Positions 56,901 to 64,000 of a stretch of DNA of 64,000 bases are shown here, piece by piece. The notes under the pieces were generated by a model. It worked only from the letters and a program-made list of their open reading frames with translations, made no database searches and was not told the origin of the DNA. The position numbers and the translations under genes were made by a program. The stretch lies in contig NMRA01000102.1 in the NCBI GenBank assembly GCA_002633005.1, forward strand, positions 337,477 to 401,476. Reading direction: 5' to 3'. Origin of the DNA: Phoronis australis. Lineage: Eukaryota; Phoronida; Phoronidae. The first letter of the stretch is position 1. Each line of letters begins with the position of its first letter.

Positions 56901-58042
56901 AATTTTCGAAATAAACGTCCCAATGTCTGAACGCTTGAAACCCGAAGTACTAATATCAAATAAATGCCCATTGGCATGAGCGTTTCATCGGGTGAGCCTT
57001 TCTGCGGAAATTCCCAGTATAGAAGACGGCAGTGTGCTTATTGCAGGTAGACAGACGGTAGGTGTTGAGGTCGGAACTAGGGCTCCTTAGGAGGCCTATT
57101 GGACATCACTTGAGCTCTTAATGAAAAATGTAGTACTAATTTATGAAATAAACACCTACAGAAGGGTGACTTTCCTGGACGCTGACTCTTAAACTAGTCC
57201 GTTTTTTTCGATTACTCTCTGTCATATGGGTGGGTATCTCAAATTATGTCTCCACCCCGTCAAAATGCAGTGGAGTACCCCATGCTATACTATATCCGGG
57301 CTGTAGAATACCGGATTTACAAAAAAAAACGTTAAAAAATGTAAGTCGCCAATTACCAAACATTCACCCTATCAATGACCAATCCTGTTGATTAAAACAG
57401 AGAAAGCATGAAACTGAAATAAGACCTGAACTATTCTAACAAGAGACCAACTTCCGGTTATCACACCAGTGCATAATGCTAAAATATCGCAGTCAACGAA
57501 AACTACCAATTTGTTTATTTTTGGGGTAACCCTTTGAACAAGCATTTACGATTTTGTGTATGCAATAGTTACTAGTTCAGGAAAGAGTGACATATCCAGT
57601 GAAAATGTTGACTAATCACCTTTGACATGTTCCTCACATTTTGTCGCTTTATATTCAAGATATAAGTACAACAGTCACGGCAAAAGTGATAAATACAATT
57701 TGTCCTTTTTTACTTCAATGTTGAATTATGAGTCTCATTCGAAAAAACTCAAAAACGTTTCATAAATTACAATCCTTTGACATTTTGTGCATAGCTATTT
57801 GCTGAATTCATAAAAGATGAGGTTCAGCGCCTCAACTATGGCCACTGTTGAGTTGATGCAACCAGCGTCTCAAGAGTTTGAGGTTGGCCAACCTTACGAA
57901 ACTTGTGGATTCTCAAGTGGCGCACGTACGCATTTCCTGTGACTTGAATACCATCTCATTCGGCAATAGTTCAAGATCGCACGAGTGTGCTTATGTTTTT
58001 AAACCCCGGAAGCTCTTCAGTTAAGAATTCAAAGTGATCATC

Positions 58043-58080
<38 letters not shown>

Positions 58081-59690
58081 CTTGCAGACGGTTTAGTACA
58101 CGTTGTACCAGACGTGGACAGGCTGCTCATATAGATCCACTGAACTGATCACCTGTACACGTAACCATTTTTATGCCATAGCTAAAACCGAGCTGAGGAG
58201 CTAGAGACCTGGCTCAAGGGTATACAGGGCCGTAGGAAGTGGGGGGCACCCAAAATTTTCAGGCGTCAGCGTTCAGTTAAACCGTGGCAACCGACGCGTG
58301 GGGCGGGGACAGTCGAGAAAAGAAAGACTGCTAAATGCGGATAAGAGAGAAAACTCAAGAGAACATTTTACAACTCTGTATCAGTGCATGGTTTACCTTT
58401 TGAGGAGCCTGGCCAGGACATTGTTGTTGGGTTCTCCTCTTTCACAGCACAGGTCGTCTAGATGCACTTGGAAACGTGCACGTAATCATTCATACAGATA
58501 TTTCGAAAAGTCGAGAAAATTTGTAAAGCGAAGCTTTTGCGGAGCGTATTATTTACCAGATTTTTAAATTCAGTAAGTCAATTTCGCGACTGCAAAACCA
58601 TATTTTTCCAGAGGCCCCTCTCTGGCAAGGGATAACGGAGACAACTGTCGTTTTTTTTCTCGAATTGTATATTACTTGAGAAAAAATGATGACCTGACAG
58701 ATATCATCAATTGCTGCACATTTCTTGATTTTTGAAAATATAGATATTTGCACATAGAAGGGCCCCTGTCTGAAAGAGGCCATTGATGATATTCAAGTGA
58801 CCACAGTTTTCATATTTCTATTGACAAATTCTTAGGGTAAGCTCACGGAGAGAGGACGCAATGTTGGACTCTATTTTCCTGTTGTTTTTTTTTGTGAAAT
58901 CGTGCAACCAACTTTCATGTTGAGGAAGGTCACTTCCTGCACTGTCGTCTGACCACACGATGGTAGAATGAATTGTCACTCTTTTCCAAGCTTAATGATG
59001 TTTAGCTTTTCATTATTAAGGTGTCCCATTTCAGACGGGACCCTATTTCGGTGGAGCAGTTCGGAGAAATGTCCCTTTTTACATATAAATCCAACACTGC
59101 CAAGTATTCACGAGGGAAATTGTGATTCGAAATTCATCAAAAAACACAAAACATTCGTGCACAGCACAGCATTATCAAGACATTCGACCCAAACAATCAA
59201 ATAATGTGAAAAAATATAACAGGATTGACCGCCATTGAAAGGGAGTCAGGAATTTTAAAGAACATGAAGACCGCTGTTTTTTAATTACACAAAAGGACTA
59301 TTTCCGATGGTTAGTTATAAAATAATGTTACTGTTCCCTATATTATCATAAGAATAATTTTCTTTTGAAGATGGTTACTATGAGTTGTTTGTAAGGAATT
59401 CCCCAATGTGGAAAACACTGCTGTCCAGGCTACCATTGGAGTGACCGCGTAGCCTACATGTCGAACGAGTGTACCCAAATACTCAAAATTATAAAAAAAT
59501 TAAACAAATATTTCAGTGTTTTTTTAGGTCAAGTTAAATTCGTGAACCGTTATAGATACCTCGGAAAGAGCAAAAATACACCTCACTATGAATGCCCAAT
59601 CTCCCATATTCACCCGGTTACCCGTCAAAAGTTTGCGAGCATGCATCCGGAAATCGCTTATAACATTACATTTTGATTAACAAATTCGTT
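56901..59690. other. No gene recognised
   Basis: AT-rich sequence with the SINE fragment at 58081, a CAA run at 58046-58080 and a CAGGGCCGTAGG-type transposon end relic at 58224. I see no conserved coding sequence. Confidence 0.5.
58081..58222 (-). mobile_element. SINE body fragment, inverted copy of the 47.7-kb SINE
   Basis: Shares the segments GCTCCTCAGCTCGGTTTT and TCTGGTACAACGTGTA with 47650-47884 in reverse orientation. The tRNA head is missing. It adjoins a CAA microsatellite at 58046-58080, probably the grown-out tail. Confidence 0.65.
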
Positions 59691-59691
59691 G

Positions 59692-60430
59692 GTTTCTGAT
59701 TTACATGTTTATGTATCTACGAAAATCGACAGGTTAATAGGTGATTTTTGGCAATTAGAAGCTAATCTTTTAAAAATGATGACGATTCAGGGAATTTAAT
59801 TGAAGCCTGAATATGGAAAAACTATGATCCGATTCCCAAATAGTAAAGTGCACTTGGACGCTTTTTGCCTATCTAAAATAACTCTCAAAAACATTGATGA
59901 AGTTTGGACACGTCCCAAAAAAAATTACTCAAAATTCAAATGACAATAAATGCATTGCTTTTTGACTTCGGTGCAAGATTTGTTGTTTGAAGTCACTAAC
60001 AGGGGATTAAACAGGAATTAAGTCATTAAATCAAGGTAAATGCAGTGCTCGTGGATTTGATTGTTGGTTTCTGATTTACATGTTTATGTATTCTACGAAA
60101 GTGGACTGATTGAGAGATGATATTTTTGACAATTAGAAGCCAATCTTGTAAGAAATGACAATACTTCACTGCATTTAATTGCAGGCCGACATTGGGGAAA
60201 ATTCGACCTATCATCAGATCCCCAAATATAAAAGTACACTAAACGATTTCTGTCTATCTGAAATAAGTCTCAAGGAAATTGATGAATTTCGCACAGCTCA
60301 ACAATGTGTCCTAAAATGTTCTCCCTATTCAAATGACAATAAATTGTTTATTGGCTTAGGAACTATATTACTGGGTTTAAGTTTACAAACCGTAGTTCAA
60401 AAACGAAGTTCAGGTACTTAAATAAATAAA
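59692..60430. repeat. Diverged direct duplication of about 370 bp
   Basis: 59692-60050 and 60062-60430 share GATTTACATGTTTATGTAT, ACAATTAGAAGC-type segments and CAAATGACAATAAAT in the same order. No gene recognised. Confidence 0.65.
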
Positions 60431-61858
60431 ATCTAACTTATTGGTCATCAACTTGGAAAGGTTGTCTTTGAACTTCCTCGATGTTTTTGGTTTCCAGTAG
60501 TATTGCGCAATGAATTTTTGTTCTTCTAAACTGAATCGCTTGCTTGCATTTCCCGTGCATACTACACACAGGGCATGCGCGCATCCAGCCTAAAATTAAG
60601 GGAGTTCGAATTTTTGAGGATGTGGACCTTTTACTAAAGAAAAAAACCGAATACGGGGTTCGCTCAGGGCTATGAATTGTGCATACGCCGTATCCACCCC
60701 TTTTAGTGGACTGTTGTGTCGTTTTTCTCGAATTTTTTGTTTCTCTGAGGCGGACCTTAGTTTTCCCACTTTGCCATCGAGCCCCCCCAGGTGCGCACAT
60801 GCACGGAGGACGTCATGACAGGCACACCCACGTTAAAATAAGATGCAACCATGCAGTAGGCCTGCTTAGAATCTCAGATACCCACGGGAACTGAATTTGA
60901 ACCCCAGACGTTGAAGTGTGTACATTTTTGGGACACTCTATGTATCCTGATTTTCCCTAGCAACCAGAAACTGGAGTACCGCCTGTGTTTCATTAAGGGA
61001 TTCTGAAACGGACACAAAGGCAATCATACCAGGCACCTCGGGTCCTCGCCTTTCAAAAATTACTTCAAAGAATCCCCATAATAAAATGAAGTTTTCCCAA
61101 AAATGGATCGTAATAAAAGGAACCTTGACCATCGACCTAGGTATAGTTACTTCAGGGAGCTCCCAGCTCAGTACCCGTCAGTGCGCCCAGAGCCTAGACG
61201 CATTCTTACTCTCCGTGTTGGTTTGTTGGTTCACGGCTACTCAAATCCTGATACGACTGCATCCCCGGTATTAGGCCTACCCCCACCTATGGCGNCGGGG
61301 GGGGGCCGGGGGGGAGGGGGAGCGTGACGATAGCAAGGGGGTAGGTTAGGTTGGCGAAGTCAAATTGGTTTGTGTCCCCCAATAATTTTTTCTTTCCTAC
61401 GTGCCTGAGTATCAGGGCAGTGAGACTGAACCCCCAACCCTGAGTACAGGAAGCGGACACTTATATCCCGGGTACTGGACCATATGGGTCGTTTTTTATT
61501 GTTCTTATCACTGGATTGAACACGGAGGGTACAAGTGACGGGGCCATGCTTTACCCATGCGCATTGCAAAAGCACGTCCCGCACGCGAAACATTTCAGTT
61601 TTGTGTATGTACCTTCTGTAGTGCCACCAGTTGGCACTCATTTAACCCTCCCCTGTACATGCGCTCGACTTTCGATCCCGATGACTCATAACCAAAAAAT
61701 TCGCGTTTCAGGGTTTTATAGTCCACGCTGCATGCCACAAAGGAGGGTGTGTGGATGTTGTAGAGCTTCGTTCAGGAACTAAGAAATCGACCTAGTATGA
61801 CCACATGCAACAAAACACAGTGACAATACAGCAAGCAAGACCTATACCAGCCCTGTGA
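60431..61858. other. No gene recognised; G-rich tract
   Basis: A G run at 61295-61322 with an unknown base could form a quadruplex. Open frames at 60438-60800 (-) and 61103-61327 (+) have no recognisable domain. Confidence 0.45.
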
Positions 61859-61897
61859 TTGACGCGTCGCATGCGTCAAGTTTTTTTTTTACCAAAT

Positions 61898-62107
61898 AGG
61901 AAAACACGACATGATGCATCGTGCTCAGGAACCAAGTCGATTCAGTATCCTATCTGTGACCAAAGTTTCAGGGAAAGAGTGAATCTGACGGGACACATTG
62001 CGTCACATCACGAGGACACTTCTTTTTGTAATGAATGTGACATGTCATGCAAAGCAGTATGTCTCCTTCATTCTACAGGCACTAAGAAGCAGAAACGTCA
62101 TGGATGA
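61898..62107 (+). pseudogene. Degenerate C2H2 zinc-finger exon or pseudogene
   Basis: The frame contains YPICDQSFRERVNLTGHIAS followed by HH. This fits the C2H2 pattern C-x3-F-x5-L-x2-H-x3-H except that the first Cys is Tyr (TAT). A second unit FCNECDMSCKAVCLLH keeps the two cysteines, has Cys for the aromatic residue and misses proper histidines. A pyrimidine tract and TAG acceptor precede it at about 61899. Stop at 62105; an AATAAA lies near 62376. Confidence 0.4.
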
Positions 62108-62641
62108 AATCATCAAGTCCAGTGGTGAAAGTTGTTAAGTCTCTATAGTTTATTCAGATTTACAGAGTTTATGGTTGGTAGTGGTCTATTTGTCTGATGT
62201 AATAGTATTTTGACGTTTTGTTTTGAACCTTTTTTCCTCAAGTTTCTTTCTAAATTTGTGTTATTTCAACAGGATCTTTAACAGAACCAGGTGTTTAGGT
62301 AGATTCAAATGGCCACACTAAGTGTCATTGGGCAATACTAAACATACAATTGTTTTGACGAATTAGTATTTTAAAATAAAATATATGTGTATGATTATTG
62401 TAGAAATTGCTTTCAGTTGTTGATTTCGTGTGAGAGCCAATTACATTATCAATCAGTCCAAAATACGTGATTCAGTGATGATTTAGTTGTCGTACATTCC
62501 AAAAGTAATTCCTAGGAAATGTTCAATGAATTTGTAATGTTAATTTCCCTAAGCAATATTTTATGTTTTTGTATGACCAATTTTGAGGTATATGTGATAA
62601 TTAAAAGATTAAAATTATAATAGAAATGCTATAATAATAAT

Positions 62642-62816
62642 ATATATAGATTATTACATGGCGAAGTCGTACGCCCCGAGGGTGATAATTCTCCAAAATC
62701 CACGAGGGCTCTAGATAACGGGGGATAACGCCCCTCGGGCGATAATTTTCCAAAATCCACTCGGGCTCTACATAACGGGGGATAACGACTTCGCCATGTA
62801 ACAATCTATATTTATC
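62642..62816. mobile_element. Short fold-back element with 27-bp TIRs and internal direct repeats
   Basis: Ends ATATAGATTATTACATGGCG and, inverted, ATATAGATTGTTACATGGCG. The interior has two copies of a unit of about 57 bp containing CCAAAATCCAC, GGGCTCTA and ATAACGGGGGATAACG. Confidence 0.65.
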
Positions 62817-63385
62817 CCACGCACGTTGAATCTGTCGAGGGAAATACGGCCATGTAATAAACTAAGTTTTCCGCATTCACCTCCTACACAACTTCAACAG
62901 CGACCTCTGACATGGAAAGTTCAAAAGGTAGGTCAATGTCGACTCGACGTCTTCAGCCGGTTCGATCATCAAACTTTTCGAATATAGTTTAAAGTAATAC
63001 AGTTGCAACAGTGTAACTAACACTCGACATGCAACCAGGCCCTAAACGTAAAATCTGGACAAAACTGTTAATTATATGACACTTTCTCTCAGTTTTCAAT
63101 TGCTGAATACTATATCGTCAGCAACTCAGGCGCCGATTCCTAGGAAATTAAAATATCAAAAATTGTTGTTTTTTAACAATTTCCAGGAGATGTTACAAGT
63201 TCACTACTGAGTTGCCGTTGTTTTCATCTTTGCTACCTCTTTTTAAGAAATAGATCGTTACTTTTAAAACTGTTTCTTTTTCAAGAGAAAACTTGCAACC
63301 TAACGCGCAACTACATACATAGGATGTGATCCGCGGAATAATGTCTCGGCGTGGGATATTACTTCATGTACGCCACTCTCGGGTA
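62811..63385 (-). repeat. Interspersed repeat family 2, copy B
   Basis: Reverse complement of 20731-21375, with shared CGAGAGTGGCGTA, GAAGTAATATCCCAC and ACTTTCCATGT segments. It abuts the fold-back element at 62642. Confidence 0.6.
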
Positions 63386-63744
63386 GGCCTATATACGTTT
63401 TGTGTATTGATTTCCTGTGTAAATCACTACAGTGTGTAGTTGAAGTGACGTAAAAGACAACATGTTGACTACGTTTTGAGAAAAACACAACACAGTACGT
63501 ATATTATAACTCTCAATCTTTTTCAAGTTAGCTGGAGATCATAAACTGAAGATGGCACCGCCGGTGAGCTTTGGGCTAAGACTACAGAACAGTAGAGTAT
63601 AACACAACGAACATTCAAGCCACACGGCGGATGCCACAAGTCAGTCTGTTCATCTCTGCATCGCTCATCAGTAAAACATCAAGTAAAATTTCACCCATTT
63701 TATCAGCACATCAGTTTCCACAACTTCTGGCAATTTTTTAAATC

Positions 63745-63942
63745 CTAGACATCATGAGCGGGAATCTTTGAATCATCTCGTGAAGTGTTGCCGCACTCCT
63801 CTCTCTCCCCATGGGCAAGAACATTATCATTCTTTGACTTCACTGGTTGTTTTTTCCTTTTACTGTCACAATTTTGCAAGAAGATTCGACACTCGCTTTC
63901 ATCTGCTGCAACAATTTGTTTACCCTGGCTGACACGCCACAA
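63745..63942 (-). CDS. Possible terminal exon of an unknown gene
   Basis: The - strand frame reads WRVSQGKQIVAADESECRIF, then CDSKRKKQPVKSKNDN, and ends SKIPAHDV with TAG. Composition is that of a charged coding tail, and TTGTTGCAG inside could be its acceptor (exon then starts near 63893). No family recognised. The rest would lie beyond the window. Confidence 0.25.
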   Translation of the reverse strand: MWRVSQGKQIVAADESECRIFLQNCDSKRKKQPVKSKNDNVLAHGEREECGNTSRDDSKIPAHDV

Positions 63943-64000
63943 CTCCGGAGTGAGTCTTCAGTTTACAACCCCTTGTTCCCAGTGGTTTCGTCTAAAAGTA

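Overview
The window comes from an invertebrate animal nuclear genome. The genes are split by GT-AG introns, the background is AT-rich, and tandem repeats and decayed DNA transposons are abundant. The species cannot be named from the sequence alone.

Two conserved animal genes face each other tail to tail. On the + strand, 3285-7980 holds the last four coding exons of ATG14 (Barkor), the autophagy targeting subunit of the class III PI3-kinase complex; its 5' part lies before the window. On the - strand, 54004-12363 holds a complete BAZ1A/ACF1 gene, the large non-catalytic subunit of ISWI chromatin remodellers. I assembled BAZ1A from 26 coding exons whose phases all agree, giving 1,552 codons plus a stop. 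The domain order is WAC, DDT, WHIM motifs, PHD finger and bromodomain. Two of its 25 introns need a GC donor.

BAZ1A introns are full of minisatellites with units of 12 to about 60 bp. Three of these lie on splice junctions. A 36-bp repeat copied from the end of exon 12 keeps the reading frame open and repeats the donor many times; it also contains an assembly gap. A 55-bp repeat triplicates the exon 10 donor. A 38-bp repeat places acceptor-like motifs just upstream of exon 15.

Mobile DNA: four copies of a TIR element flanked by TA (1.5-2.9 kb), one with an intact HIRAN-like ORF; nested TIR inserts inside three of these copies; hAT-like copies at 430-1409 and 49719-51422; a Penelope-like remnant in the ATG14 3' region; a tRNA-derived SINE; a hAT transposase remnant at 56.6-56.9 kb; and a fold-back element near 62.7 kb.

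The region 54.1-64 kb, upstream of BAZ1A, has no gene that I can recognise with confidence. It has a decayed C2H2 zinc-finger ORF (61.9-62.1 kb), a possible terminal exon (63.75-63.94 kb) and repeats. Assembly gaps are at 29144-29899 and 41672-42395, with single unknown bases at 15282 and 61295.
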